Shown: positions 12,401 to 27,400, counted from the stretch's first letter. The stretch: 64,000 nucleotides of DNA from Pholis gunnellus (GCA_910591455.2 OU342819.1:10838906-10902905); one strand, 5' to 3'. The notes: a model not told the origin generated them from the sequence alone. Numbers and translations: made by a program.

Positions 12401-15400
12401 TTAGTGCGGGTCTCCCGCCCTCCTCATACCAGTCACTGCAGGCAATGAGCTCCGTCTCTACAAACAGTTTCTTACTCTTGTCAGCTCTGACGTGATGCTG
12501 CACAGTTCAAGAGGAAGAGACGTCGTTTTATTCATGATTTTTAAAGATGGCTGTAGAGTTTGTGTAAATTGATAAATTGAAGTAAAAGTCTGCGTATTAG
12601 ACCACAAACGTGTGTGTTTTTTGGGTCGGTTGTCTGACTTTTGAGTGCAGTGATTGGCACCCAGTTTGATCCCTGTATGCCGGACATTTACTGGTGACCT
12701 AATTGTTATTTCCTGCTTTTATCCAAATCAATCAATTGATTTTTAGCGACATTGACAGCTTCCCTTAAAAGCACCCGTGCAGCTCACATTGCAGCCCCCT
12801 CGGGTTATATTTCTGCCCATACAGGGATAATCACAGCAAGCACAACACCACAGGAATGCCAATTATTGAGTAGTCAGGGTGTTCTATTTATATCCAACAA
12901 AGAAGAAATCTATAAATCATTTTCTTCTGGTCCAGTCAGCCCTGAGAGATGAATTGAATTTCCACTTCAGTCGGTCAAGTTTACACAGTTATCTTTTGTC
13001 ACAGATATTTTACAGTAGTTGCTAGAAGGTCCTGTGTTTTCTGTGTGAAGAGACAGTTTTTGTTGCGTTTTAGAGCCAACGTGGAGTCTGACAACATTTT
13101 AGGTGAAACAGTTAGCTTTTGCAGCTGATGAATATTGGTTGTAGATAAATAAGCTAGACCGTGTAATGCTCAGGTGACTTAACCTGAGTTTTACATGGAT
13201 ATGCCCCCTTTTGTTTCAAAGATTTAAAACTAAATGTACCTGCATCTCCCGTATCAGCTTTTATTCCACCTCGATAGCTTGAAATGATGACACACAATGT
13301 CGGTAATGGCTGTTTGATCCAGAGGGACTTTTTCACAATCCTCTCCTGTAATTTCCAGCTGACTTCACATATGAATGCAAACTGGACAGCTTTTTAAGAA
13401 TGGGATATAAAAGAGCGAGTCGTGTTCTGTCCCACAATGAATAGCGACGCTTCAGACTGGAGGAGGCCGAGCATCCCGCTCTCGCAGTGGAAGATGTCTC
13501 GATTTAGCTCTGCTTATGTAACTGTCTGTGTTGTGATGGCTTTGCAAGCGCTGAAGGCTGCTTAGCTGACTGTTTTGTGAACTCTGATGGTCACAGTGTT
13601 GCTTTGGGCTGCAAAGGCAAGAATGTGCTGTGTTAACTCCAACTCAAAGAATTACGTCAGTCCTGTTGCTGACGTCTGCAAGAATATAGACTTTTGCTTT
13701 CAAATGAATAGTGTTTAAAAAGGGTTTTTATGAAGTGCATATTTTTAACGGTGACACTTTAGTACTAATACATCTGTATTAGATGTTGTCCTATTTACTG
13801 ATATGAATTGACAATTCATTAATGGGAAATAGGAGTAGTTGTATATTTCTACAGATCTGTGTGCTAAAAGATTCAGCAGCACATTCGCCGGACTTTTTCC
13901 TTTCTCCCACGTTTGTGTTAAAGAGCACCATTAACGCTCACACAAACGGCTCTTTCTTTGCCCATCTGCGTAGTGGTTGACTCACTGATGCTCTCCCCAT
14001 CATGGTTGCTCCTCTTGTTTATACAACCAAAGATATGCATATGGCTATTTTTCGACCTTTCACTTTGCCCCATATGAATTAAAATGGCAGTTTATCAAAG
14101 CTATACTTCATTTACTTCATCTAACCAGGGGTAGTCACATAGAGAATTAGTTGCTTTTCCAAGCAAATACTGGTCAAGAAGGCAGCACTCACAATAAATA
14201 GTTGAGTTTTAGCTTCTCCAGAGACAACATTTCTACTCACGGGTGCCCAAACTATCCTGTCTGTGTTTGCAATGTCGAGCGTACAGCTTGACCATTTTTA
14301 AGTGGGAAAACTGTGCTTAATTTTGTTGAGTGGGTACAAATAATTAGGTCTTGTTTGGAGAAAAAAGTATTTTCTTTCCGTGTTAATTTGTATGATTTTT
14401 TTTCGATCCTTTCAAATCTTAGTCTAGGTCTTAGGTCTAGAAATGAAGATTTGATATGAAACGAAGGAGATAAAGGTTATTCATGAGTAAAGTAAATTTC
14501 TACTCGCCATTGATTCTCAAGATGATGCCTCTGACGCTGGTCTTCATGTGAGAAGGAGATTCTGAAGTCTAGAACAACTCATTGTTGGAAAACATAGGCC
14601 TGAAGAACCTCAATATGCAGGGATGTCATGCAAGACCAGAGCAGGATTATTTGTTTGTGGAGCGTGACTCATCCCGCTACATTCCCTGAGAAGCATTTGA
14701 AAACGTAGGCGATCTCCCGTGTTACCTGCGGTCGGTCAAGGCCACAGCAACAGCTGCTCAGGGTTTCATCCACCCTGACAGGCCTCCACCTGTCCCGGGT
14801 GGAGCCTGGTTTCAATTAGTGGTTTGCCACCAAGCATTTCTGCCCATGACTGAAACCAAGCAGTGGATTTTCTTGCTGTCTTTCCTAACTGTTTATCGCA
14901 TACTTGTTTCCCCTCCTTCCTCCTTCTGCTTTGGCTCCCTGCCTCATTCATTCCTCTGAGTCACAAGTCCTCCAGTGAGATTGTGAGGTGTATTTATAAA
15001 ATGGATGTAATGTTTCATCTTTCCTGGGTGCTGGCTATCGATTTTACTTTAAGATGCCTCTTCCCCGTTCCATCTAACATGACTCATGGAGGACTTTGTG
15101 CCATTCTTTAATATTAAATCATGAAGCTGTTGCGCCACTGCCACTGACGGGGTGGAGTGATCCAGCCTCGTCTTTTTTCCCTACCCATTCATATATGGAC
15201 TTAACTGTGTGTTTGCTGAATTGAGTCCAAGTTGTCATTATTGATGTTCAGGAGCGTCAGAACCAGATGAATGTACAGAGTGCTTTTGGTTAATTATGTG
15301 AAACGGTGAGCCTTCCTGTGCTAGTCACTGTTAAACCACAGGCAGTTAATTATTACAAGCCGTTTTGTGTTTGCATGGAAATTGGATTCAAATTAAATCC

Positions 15401-18400
15401 ACCCAAGCCTCGACAGTATAGCAAATGTTCCTCATTTAGAAATCTAGTGTAACGCAGCTGCTACAATTACACATGGATACAGGAGGTTTTTCCTCACTTC
15501 ATTATTGATGTTGGTTTACTATACATGCTCCAATGTACTTCTTTACGTCCCTGTGGCCCATGAATGACATCCTGGTGCTGTCTGTCTCTCCAGCAGTCCC
15601 TAGCATGTCCGCCCACTACGGCTCGTGTTGTCGTACGGCTGGATTATAAGGTTACATAATGAGACACTAAGGAATAGGATATTTATTTTAGCCCTGGAAC
15701 AGGATTATCAGCTGCACACAGAGATGGTTGATAAGTGATAACCGTAGAAGACCAGGAAACTGCTCTTTTCCCAGTAAAAGAATGGGCTTGATAGTTTAGT
15801 GTTGGTAAATTCAGAATAGAGGTTATTTTTATTCATAGTTGGACGATGAACAGTGAGCTGAGTTAAACCGACAGTTCGGGGATTTGAGCCATAGAGAAGA
15901 ATAACAATCCCATTGCTGTCAGGTGATATAGAGCAAAGCCGGAGCGACTTGAAATGATTATGACATGTTCTGTGCAATTATTGGCAAACGCATAAGTGGA
16001 TACCAACTTCATCTTGAATGGTATATCCCCATATTTTCACTGTTAAGAAAAAAACAATATAAGGTGTTGAGAAAAATAGCGTGTCTCAGAAAGATCAATG
16101 TCAAAAAACAATCTATAGGGAAACATCTATGTGTGTAAGTTCAAACTCGAGGGCGTCACTTGAGCTCGACTTGCCGTGTTGGTAATGTAATGATTTTCCT
16201 GCCTTTTGTTGCTGCTGTCAATTATCTCAAACATGCTCAGTCAACACCCTCCCCTTCTGTGCGCTACACTCCCAGACGCCACAGCCGGGTGCTGTTCTCT
16301 GGCCCGAGCCGAGCCGGCCATGCCCGACTACACCAGCTTCACCCACATCCACGCTGTGTTGAAAAAGGGAGGTGTCCAAATAAAACAATGTCGCTCCATT
16401 CCTTTCTGGTCATAAACACACAGTACAGTAATGACTCACAGTAGGCAGCGCATTTAGCTCATCGTTGTATCACGTCAAAGCAAATTCAGAATAGCTTTGA
16501 GGTGTCTACATCCAAATGTTGTGCAAACCATGTATCCACAGCAATTTGACGCTTACACAACTCCCTTGTTGAATGTTCTAGAGAACAGTGAAGGGAACTC
16601 TATAATACACCACTAGGGAAAAGGGACGTAAGCTACAGTATTTTTTTTCATGCAGGCGTGGTGCATTGTGGAGCTCTAGTGCTTCAAATATAAGCGCTGG
16701 ATGAAGTTAAAGTGTCAATTTAAAGGCGTTTTATTTAACATTCTGAAAATAGAGCAGCAAACCACTATTTGCTATATAAAGATATATATATATAGTGGAG
16801 TAATGTCACTTGTGTGTGTCAGTCTAAGTTTACGTGATAAACGGCTCTATAGACCTTCCTTTGGAGTTCCTCCTCAGTGAGCTACTGTCCTGTGACAAAA
16901 TATTTAGCTCCTCTTGCTTCCAAATACTCGTTGAACTGAGAGCAGTGGTTTGATTAAGTTGTCAGGCGTGGACGTTGCACGGCAGAGCCAACTTGTCATG
17001 CTGCAGTGAAAGAAGAACTTTGTTTCGTCTCAGTGCGGTGGTTGTTAGAGACATTTTGGAACAAACCGCAAAATAGAAAAGATGGGTCATACCCTGCTTA
17101 TTAATGAAGTGAAGCAGTGATACAATTAAATCATCCCCAGATTATGGTAATAATCACGCTCTGTGGCCTGGTTTCGCATCTGGTTTATGGACATGAACTG
17201 TCTTCTTGTCTGTTCAGGTGAATTTATTTTTTTGTAGCTGGAGATGTTTATCTAACTAAGTCAGGATCTGTCCATGAGGATCTTCCTGTGTGCCATTGAT
17301 CAAAGAGCAGCAGGGGCAACATAACATTGTAATTAATATAATAGTAACAACATCATAGTATGAGAATAAATTTTATTTGTATAGCACCTTTTTATAAAAT
17401 GAACATAAAACCGTATAGTAAACGGTGTAGTCTGTCAGCTGTACAACTGAATGTTAAATTTCTAGTTATTCTTTTTGTCTTTAATATCTAGCTTAAGAGT
17501 AAATGATGTGATAATTGTGAAAGACGGTGGATGTCAATCTTTATTATAACTAGACCCAATCCTGCACCGTTGTTTTGTTAGTTTTTTCCTGTAGAAACTC
17601 TGTTGAAAGGAACCCTTTTATAGGTCTGTAAAATGATGTATTTTCCAGTACACCATAATAATGTACGCCATTCTATTTGTCCATTGTCCCACAGGTCATT
17701 GACTCATTGGGTATCATGATTTACAAAGCTCTAGACTATGGCCTCAAAGAAAATGAGGAGCGTGAACTCAGCCCGCCGCTGGAGCGCCTGATCGACTTGA
17801 TGACCAACGCCGACAAAAACCAGAGTGACCCCTGTCCTGACGAGGGCTACGAAGCCACAGAGGAGGAGGATGAGTGTGAGGAGGAAGGAGAAGAAGGGGA
17901 GGAGAAAGAGGAGCCCGTCTCCGCCACCACCACCAGCTCTGTCAGCAGTATTCGCAGCTATCGAGACCTCATGACGGTAGGTTGCTGGGTTGCAGAACAT
18001 TTCATGAAAGTCATATAAGGCATATTAAATATACAGATTCCTCTTTTCCTTTTTTTTTGCCGTTTTCACATCAGATCTGATAACGGAGCAGTGCATACAC
18101 ATCACTCAAATTCCCCTGATGGGGTCTGTCATGCTGCAAATTCCCCAAGTAGCTTGTGAATATGAGACTGGCAATTCTAGCTGTGTAAACATGCTGGTAT
18201 TTGGGGAATAGGCTTAAAAACTTTCACAGTTCGTTCTTCCATATAATGAACCCGGTGTATAACACAACCATTAGGTCTGTTTGCTGCCAGCCTTGCCTGA
18301 CTCCTAATTCCTCCAACAATCATTCTCTTGAGTGTAAACTGCAGTATGGCGGTATGGCATGGCTGGAGTAGGTCACTGCACATTCCTGACTGACCTCCTT

Positions 18401-21400
18401 CCTTCACTTGTACTCTGCTGCTCTGTCTGAGGAAGGTTGGGTCGATGAGGGTTCAGTAAGACGTGAAGTTGACAAAGGATGACGGGACTCGCTAGAGAAG
18501 CGTCCCACTAAGACGGGAATAGTTAGACGTTGAATGTGCTGAATGGGTTTTACTCATCGCCATAGTGAGCTGAGGATGGGCTCGTCAATAAAAACCAAAT
18601 CCCCAAACTCTGACATTGGCACAGACTGTTGTAATATCTAAAAAATATACACAGTTAAGCTACAGTTTCTTTTTCAATAGATAAGGTTTGCGTGATACAG
18701 ATAGTTGTTTGTATTTTAAGCATGTTCGTAAAGACTCTCGCTGCTCAGGTGTCATTTTACATGTGATTTTCCCTTCAATGGATAAGGAAGAAGACGTTGC
18801 GCTGAGTCAGACGTTCCTGTGGCGAGCCAAGCCCTGCGGGAAAATGTCACTCGTCCGGTTTCTCCCTTTTGTGTCACTGGAGATGATTCGACGCTCTACC
18901 ATTGCTCTGTCGGATGGCCATTATCATCTTTACAATCGCTGTCGAATGCCATGAGGGTCAGATGTTTAGATGGTGATACTAGTCGGGCAATGTAGCTCAA
19001 ACTGGACAAACGGGTTCGGACTGTACATGTTTGTAGCCACGCCAAACGACAACGTTGGTCCAGATTGAAATATTTCAAAAATTGTCCGATGGATTCCTTC
19101 ACTGCGACGGCCCCAGTGATGCTGGTGGTCCCCTACTGTTTTCTCTAGCACCACTTTGAGCCACACATGTTTTTGTGATGGATCAGCATTACATTTTTGA
19201 CAGACATTGATATTCCCCCTCAGGATGAATTGTAATAACTTGGGTTTTCCAATTCAACTCTCCATCTAGTGCAATCATCAGGCCAACATTTCAGTTTGAT
19301 CAATGCACTAACAACACTAATAACATTCCCATCAGACTCTTTGTGTTTTGTGCTAATTAGTTAGCATGCTTGCACGCTAAACTAAGCTGGAAAACTGTAT
19401 ACTTGCTTAACATGAGCATGTTAGCATGCTGACTTTAGCATTAGCACTTTAGCATTGAGCTTGATGCACCACTGAGACTGAGCTGCAGACTCTTAGTCTT
19501 ATTATTGCATCATCTAAGTTTGGTGGAAATTGTTGTCAATGATTTCAACAGCTGGAAATTAAAAGCCTATAGTGTCTTTGTACATGGCCACCAAATTGTG
19601 TGTATTTCCATAAACGTTTGCCTCAATAATTGTAATATTTGTCTATGTATGTATGTATGTTGGTCACAAAAAGACTCTTTGCATTAACTATATAAGAGAT
19701 CTCTGTATGCATCAGTTATGCAGGATATATATACATTATATTGGCCATTTTACACAAGTATAAGTTAAATCAATTGTATTTATATAGCCCAATATCACAA
19801 ACCTAATTAACCTCAAGGGTACCACTGTATATAACCTAGTTCCTTCCCTTCTCTCCTCTACAGCTATGCTCTTCCCACCTGCAAAGCACATCCGACGCCG
19901 CGAGTCACTACCAGGCTGTGTGTCGTGCTCTGTACGCCGAGACCAGGGAACTACACACCTTTCTGGAGAAGATCAAGAATGCCAAAGAGGTAAGAAACTA
20001 TGGCATGTGACATCTGCGGTTGTGATTAATAAATCTGGTGCGGATAAGTCAGTCGAGCGGAAACGCAACCGATTCCATCTGCTCGCTCTTTTTTTGCATA
20101 TGAAGAAGTCACTTAAAACCTATTTCAGAAATGATGAGTAACACCTACACTCACTTCTATTAATTGCCACTCATCCAAAGATGGAAAATGTTGTCCATGA
20201 GTCATACTCAAAGCATTTGACTAATTTTGCATCTCACAAACCTATGAAAGGAATTGAAAGTGAACAGATAAGAGGACATGAGAAAGTACCAACCTTTTAG
20301 TCCATGGGAGTTACCACTCTGCTGCTGCAGTCTGTGTCTTTACTGCGTAGAATTCAATTGGTTGACTTGGAACATGTAGGGGTCTAATGATGGGGAAAAG
20401 AAAATAGAAGAGTGACAATTACAACATAACTGCTCACAAAGATGGCATGGCTTAACTCTTCATGGACGTGGTCCGGCTTGCTGTTTGTCATTTATTTCTG
20501 ATTTAATTCTGTGCATAGAAGTATTAGTAATGGAGTAATTGACTCTGATTACTGAGGGATTCCCTATAAAGCAGCTTAGAAACAACGTGTTTTAGACTAT
20601 TACCAACTGTTCATCAAGATGTGCTGCGGGAACATTTGCCCTAATTCTTGTACACTTACGAGTACAACTTTGTGTTCCCTGAGTTTGTTTTCTGCAGGAG
20701 GCATGAGTAATGCGAACAACCTTATGTAATATGTGATTATAGAATCAAGTTTAACCTTGTTACTGCAATGTAAGGAGCTTACAAGAGGGGACCCCCCCCC
20801 CCCCAGGCTATGGGGGCTGCTTTGCTCTCCCTATAGAACTGAATGTCACTGGATAGTTGCTAATAAGTAACCGTACAGTATCGCACGTACTCACAAATTA
20901 GGAGGCTAGTCAGTGAGTCTTTCTCTCACTGTTGTTGTTTTTCTCTCTTCTCTGGCGGTGTGTATCAGCTTCTACTTGTTGGATTCCCCCGTCTGTTCTG
21001 CCCGTCTAGAAATACACCAAAAGCGTTGTTTGTTGTGAAAGGTGTCAGTGAGCTGCAGGTTGTTGTCATGGTTTGAAAATGGTTTGAAAAGATTAGACTT
21101 GGTAAGAAGGAGTGCGTTTCAGCAGTAAACACAAGTGTGGATGAATAGTCGTGTTGATGATGAGAAGAAAAGCAGCTGCAGCAGAGGACTTTTCTTTCTT
21201 TGATCTGAGAGTGATATTCTACCCAATATGTATCCAACAGCTTTTAATAAACCAGAACCTAATTTAGATTGATTTATTTATTATATAAGTTGAGTATTTG
21301 ACTGTCTCTGACCGTATTTTTTTTTTTTTGGTGGTGGAGCTACTAGAACAGCACCCTGTCAATCAAATGTGCGCAGCTACTGTGTCCTCCCCGAGTGCAC

Positions 21401-24400
21401 AGTCATGCCTTCAGTGAAAAACAAATCAACTGAAAGAATAGTGTGACAGCAGAGTAACCGTTAACAATATCTACACTTGCCACATGCAGTTGACAACAAG
21501 TAGAGCGATCCTTAACCTCACACAGTCACCCAAAACTTTCAATAACTAGCTTGTGCAGTGAGGATTCAGCAGGCAGACATTAATGGAAGCCATTAGCGGA
21601 CTATTGTTTTCTATTTTTTTTACCTCTGGTGTCATTATAGGATGAGACGGATATCGACATGCTTATGTGAAACATCAATCCACTAATTAACCAGACTGCT
21701 TTGACAGTATGGGCAGTTTGCCGGTGACCTCAGCTTAATGTCCGTCAATACTATGAATGCAGTGGTACACCTTTTTGGATATGATGACATCAGAAAACAT
21801 TTTCATGGTTTTTCTGCTTTCCCTTTTCTTGGCTAGAATCTTCGGAAAATGGAAGGCGGGACTCGGGAGGAACCTGTTAAAGACCTCGATGAGCTGCAAA
21901 ATGCAGATTGGGTAAGGGCATTTATTTGTCTGCGTCTGTCACCAATGTGTTGGCAATCACATAACTTATGGACTGCAGTAGTTATCATGTCTCATCTTTT
22001 TTTTTTTTTTTGTCACCACCAGGCACGGTTCTGGGTGCAGGTGATGCGAGATCTACGAGATGGTGTTAAATTGAAGAAGGTTCAGGATCGTCAGTATAAC
22101 CCGTTACCCTTTGAATACCAGCTCACCCCGTACGAAATGCTGATGGACGATATCCGCTCCCAACGCTACAAGCTGCGAAAAGTCATGGTAAGAAAAAAGT
22201 ATTTTTATTCAGCCTTTTTCTCTGTTTCGAATAAATCGAGATGTATGCGTTACAATGAGATGATTTGTGTTAATGGTCACATTTCTTAATGTTCTCACGT
22301 GGCAATGGTGTTTTCTCTCCGCAGCTTTATACAACCTCTTCAGTGCAAGTATTCCAAAAAAAATGATCATCATTAAAATGTAACGATGTCATTCCAGGTG
22401 AAGGGAGGCATCCCACCGAGGTTAAAGAAGAGCGCTCATGAGATCATTCTTGATTTCATCAGGTCGAGACCGCCTCTCAACCCTGTGAGTAGAACACAAC
22501 ATGGCGACAGTAATCTACACAGTTTAAGTGTGTACTATACTCGGTATACAATATTGATATATGATGTATTTCTACTATTCAGTTTGGCAACATTTAGAGA
22601 GTGACTCGTGATAGTTATTATCTATATTCAACCTGGTTATGCAATCAACATTTTATGCTGTTTAATTTGCACACTGGCATTCACAGTACATGCCACATGA
22701 GGCTGTGGATCACGGGGAACATAAGTTCACTGCACACCCGTCATCACATGGTGGTATTGTTTACTAAGTGTTCAACTTTGACTAATAGCAGAGTTGGATG
22801 ACTTAATGTAGTGTATGTCAAATTGGGGTACCCCAAGGGGTACTTTGGAATATCATGTACTACAGGGTACATGATATTCTTTTTAAATGTTAATTAAAAA
22901 AATATTAGTAATGCATAATTCCTAAAGTAATATAGATAATTTGATAAACCATGTTTTGTATTCAGGATTCCTATAATCAATGCAATGCTATTATAATAAC
23001 TGCTGAAAACTCTTAACTGCTGCAACAAACACTTTTTTTTCTAAGAAAGTGCTGGTTTGGAGGAAAAATATTTCTAAGGGAATACATTATTGAAAAATTG
23101 TTTGAGAACCACCGACTTAATGCAATTACAAATCATGCGCTCTTACGTCGAGTACTCACTTGGTGTGGGTGGTTGTCATGAAAGGCTGCAGCTCGTAAAC
23201 TGAAACCCTACCCGACGCGTCCCCGGAGCCTCCACGAGCGACTGCTGGAGGGCATCAAATCTGAAAGGAAGCTCAGGCCGGTCTCACCGGACATGATCCG
23301 CAGAAACCGCCTAGGTAAGCCGCTAACAATTGCACACGTTAACATTCTAATGTCTACATGCACAAATAGCCATTAAGAGGATTTGAATCTGCAAAATCTA
23401 ATCAGTGAGAGACTGTCTGTTAACGTACTGCTTTACGAGCCAAACCCAACCACTCGGAACAAAAACCATTAAGCATGACTTGACCGCATCCATCATGGTT
23501 ACTCTAACAGCGCTCTTCTCACATTGATCTGTTCACTTAATCAGAAGTCGCAGTGTTTGAACAAGGATCACTTTGACTGCCGCTGTGAGCCTTGAGTTGT
23601 TTGCCTGACCTGAACTGCTAAAGTAACAGCTGTGGTTACTGACAATTGTGCTCTTGAGCTCACAAGTTCTTTGGTTTTAACTTAAAAATGTGTAAGTAAT
23701 ACTGCTCTTTGATGTTACTTTTCTAAAAGTAAGCAGCGCATGGCGGTAGATAAGCCTTTTGGTATGCGGCCGTCATAATTGGATAATATGTTTCAACCAT
23801 TTAATGCTTTAATCAGATAAAAACAGCCAATATGTTGTCTTCTATGCGGTTTACACAAGACGCCTTTTGTAAGTGGATTTAGGAAGGTAATGTGTTTCAG
23901 TGGTTGCATAATGATACACATGGGAGGCTAAACAGGGTGTTCCTAAACATAATACGGCTCTGTAATAGATTTTCAGGCAATATGTGTTTACAAACTTGGA
24001 TTGTTTATTGAATTAACCATCCATTTTAACTCTCGTGGATTTCTTTTTCTCCTATTTGCTCCCATTTCCTTAATTTCAAACATGACCATATCTGTCAGTC
24101 ATGCGACCTCTTAGCATGTCTTACAGCTTTGACTCATCAGGTAAAGTTTCACGTCACCCATTGTGTTCCTATTGTTGCACCTTGTGTTTCATTCCAGGCT
24201 ATTTTAGGATTAGCTCCTGCTTCCCTTTGATTTAAACACACCCTCTTTTTTATTATATTGTGCTTGTGTTGTAGAAGTGTGTTTGTATGACACACTACTG
24301 TCACCTGTACTGTACCTGGAGAAAAGATCGGTCAACACAGTACTACTGAATCTCAGACTGGGGGAAATGGTCACCTTGGTCCTTGCTGGGAGGTAGAATA

Positions 24401-27400
24401 TAAACATACAGCTTCAGCGCAGGCATACTTTATTTTTAGTCATGTTATGAATGACAGTGTGTCTCGGATACAGTAGTTACTCGCAGGGGACCATCTGTGG
24501 TCTAGGTGATGAGGGATAGCCATTGAGACAGAGCCAGCAGGGTGAGATTACAGATCACTCTGCCCCTGCAGCCAGTCTGCCCTGTTAGCCACCCTAATCC
24601 GATCTCACTGAGGAATATGACAAATTACGTAAAGCTGGTAAAAAGTTGAACGGCAGATGACCGTCTGAATGTGTCACTACAGGGTCACAGGATGACCGTA
24701 ATCCAGATGGATGTATGGGAATAACCTTTTGCGCTGTGGCTGCACTCATTGTCTTTCTCGGCTTTCCCCTGGCGCTTCCCCTTCACTTACCGCCCCCTCT
24801 GTGCTTTCCAGCTATGCACAACATATGTGTGCGTGTGTGTGTGTGTGAGCGTAGCCCACAACTACACAGCATCTCCTCAATTCACACCTGACGGCTGCTT
24901 GTTGCTGTCAAGTAGTCCTCCCTGTGGTATTAGGATGGTGTCAGGAATGAAAATATGAATATGTGTGGTCCTGCTAATGGTTATATTCCCTTAATTCCGT
25001 TGCAGGTGCTGGGAAAAGCATCAGCACTCCTCAGGACTTGTTCCGCAGCTCAGGTAAAGAAGAGTCAGTGATGTGGTCTTTAGGCCTTTGTAAAGAAATC
25101 TATTTTCAGTTTCCTTCATTTAAATGAAATTATTGAGGACAACATCTGTAATCCAAGCATATATTTGGGGCTTATCTTGGTCACCATGTGGCCTGTGTAC
25201 ACTGACTCTGTGGTATCATGAAGTAACGATACAAAGACGCAGGTGGCATGATGGCCAGCTGTTCAGATAGGGCGATGATTCATGAGAATTTATGGTTCAA
25301 TTGTATCTTTCACCCGCAGACACTCCTGATGCACCCAGGAAATTGGCTGTCAGCACCCAGTTTTTGGATAGTGGCACCCTGCTGGGACCAGATGAAGATG
25401 TAGCCCAGCCCCTTAGCCAGAGGAAGAAGCTGCTTAAAGCGCCCGCACTGGCTGAGCTGGACGGCTCCGAATCTGACGTAAGATGTCTGACTCTTATTGC
25501 CTCTGCTCATAAGATGATCATCACAAGCTTAATCGGGTTTCAATTAAGCATCTTGAAAAATGTTGATGATAGTATCCGTGTTTCCACAAGAACAAAGGCA
25601 ACATTTAAATGGACTTTCTTTTACCATTCATAGTAATAAAGGCGTCTGTGTCTCGTGACTAAATGAGTGTAATCTTCTGGTTGACAGGAGGATCCCACAG
25701 AGAGCAGCTCCAGTATTTCCACATCTGTGACGGAGGACACGTCACCTGAGCCTGTCGTAGGGAAGAAGGGTAAGCGCTTACCTGGAACATATTGGAATAT
25801 ATTACGTTTGGCTTTTTGATCACTACAAACATGTAAATAAAATCGTCTTTATAATTTACTTTTTTATTTTTTTTTTTTTTGTCCCACGTGTCCAGTTCCT
25901 CCAAAGTTCTTGCCTGTGTCTGCGACCCCACAGCCAGACAAGCGTCGGTCTCCACAGAGGCGGCACTCAATCGAGAAGGAGTCCCCCACCAATGTCAACC
26001 CCTTTCTACCGCCGTCCAAACAGAGCTCCAAGTCTTTGGTATGTAAACTGTGGGCGTTGTCTCTGTTGGATTATCCATCAAATCCTCTCTGGATGAATGA
26101 ATGAACAAATGAATGAATACTCAAAAGTAGATGACAGAGCTCGCAGGAGTGACAGATTTTACTAAACCAGTTGCAAATACACTTATATAAAGTGGTTAAT
26201 CTAAGATGGTCAATTATATTCTTTATTGGTATAACTATGAGTATTCTCTTATCAGTCAAAATAATAATACAATATAACTAAATGAAAAGGAGATTTTGCT
26301 AAAAGAGTAAAAAGTGCAGGCATACATTTTAGTTTTTAGAACACGTCCTATGGACTCTAAATCTCTAAATCTACCAACAACACAAATTGACTCCCGTCCT
26401 GTGACCGGTCATTCGTTTTCCATGAGGTCACTGGTTCTCTGAGTAACTCTGCGCCGGTCGTATGATTCTAGTGAGGTTGATGGATATAATTGAAAACACA
26501 GGACAGGCTGCTGTATGAAGGGGATTTAGAAGAAATTGGTTCATTTTCACTACTTTTCTAGATAATTTGCAGACCTCTGGCACCAAACCAGGGGCCCTGG
26601 TTTCAACCATCATCAAACCAAAAGAAATAACAGATAAAACCCTGGAGGAGACGGCTCTTCTGGGGACAGTTATCTCATTTTTTAACTTTATGCCTTTCAT
26701 GTTAGTGATTACATCCTCTCTAAAAATGAGAATAATTAAACTTCTTTGTGACCGATTGAGGTAATCAAAAGCCACACGATTTCAGTTTTCTAGTCACCCA
26801 TTTAATGATAAAAATTAAAGAGTAATTTCCACAACATGAAGCCATGTTTATTTCCTTTTTTTTTTATTCAAGTGCATGCTTTGCCTTTCACATAAGAGTT
26901 GAGTTTCTCTGGTAGATGTAAAACAGAAAGATCTTTGTTGCAGTTCCCCTCCCCCCCTGTTACTCATTTTATATCTCATTAAAATGTCTCATACCAAAGA
27001 CTTACTTTCAGTCATTTCCTGTTTCATATAATGCTGCAGCTGATGGCGGATCCCAGTGCCAAGGTAACCTGGAAACCTTCTGTCTATCCATCACCATCAA
27101 CACATTTTAGAATTTGTTTTCGGGTTGTGCGTTTGTCCCATTCTCGTCAACGAGATATCTCAGGAACGCCTGGAGGGAAATTCTTCAAATTTGGCACAAA
27201 CGTCCAGTTGGCCTTCGAGGGTGAACTGATTTTATTTTGGTGGTCACTGTAGCCTCGTGTCCGTCCCGTTCTCGTGAAAAGAAGATGTAGGTCTGCACCA
27301 TCAGACCTAGTCGTCGGTTGTGATCCCGCAGTCATGAGTTATGACTGCTGCCATTTCATTGAACTCTTCTCCGATCCTCTAACAGATGCATCATGTGTTG

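Noticed and set aside
22325..22350. GCAG acceptor-like site between spire exons 6 and 7
   Set aside because: No donor follows in frame, and exons 6 and 7 join perfectly without it.
26668..26704. Donors at 26669 and 26705 that would make the tail-anchor exon a multiple of three
   Set aside because: Both are weak (ACA|GTTATC, TTA|GTGATT) and would cut the hydrophobic segment; kept only as a possibility.
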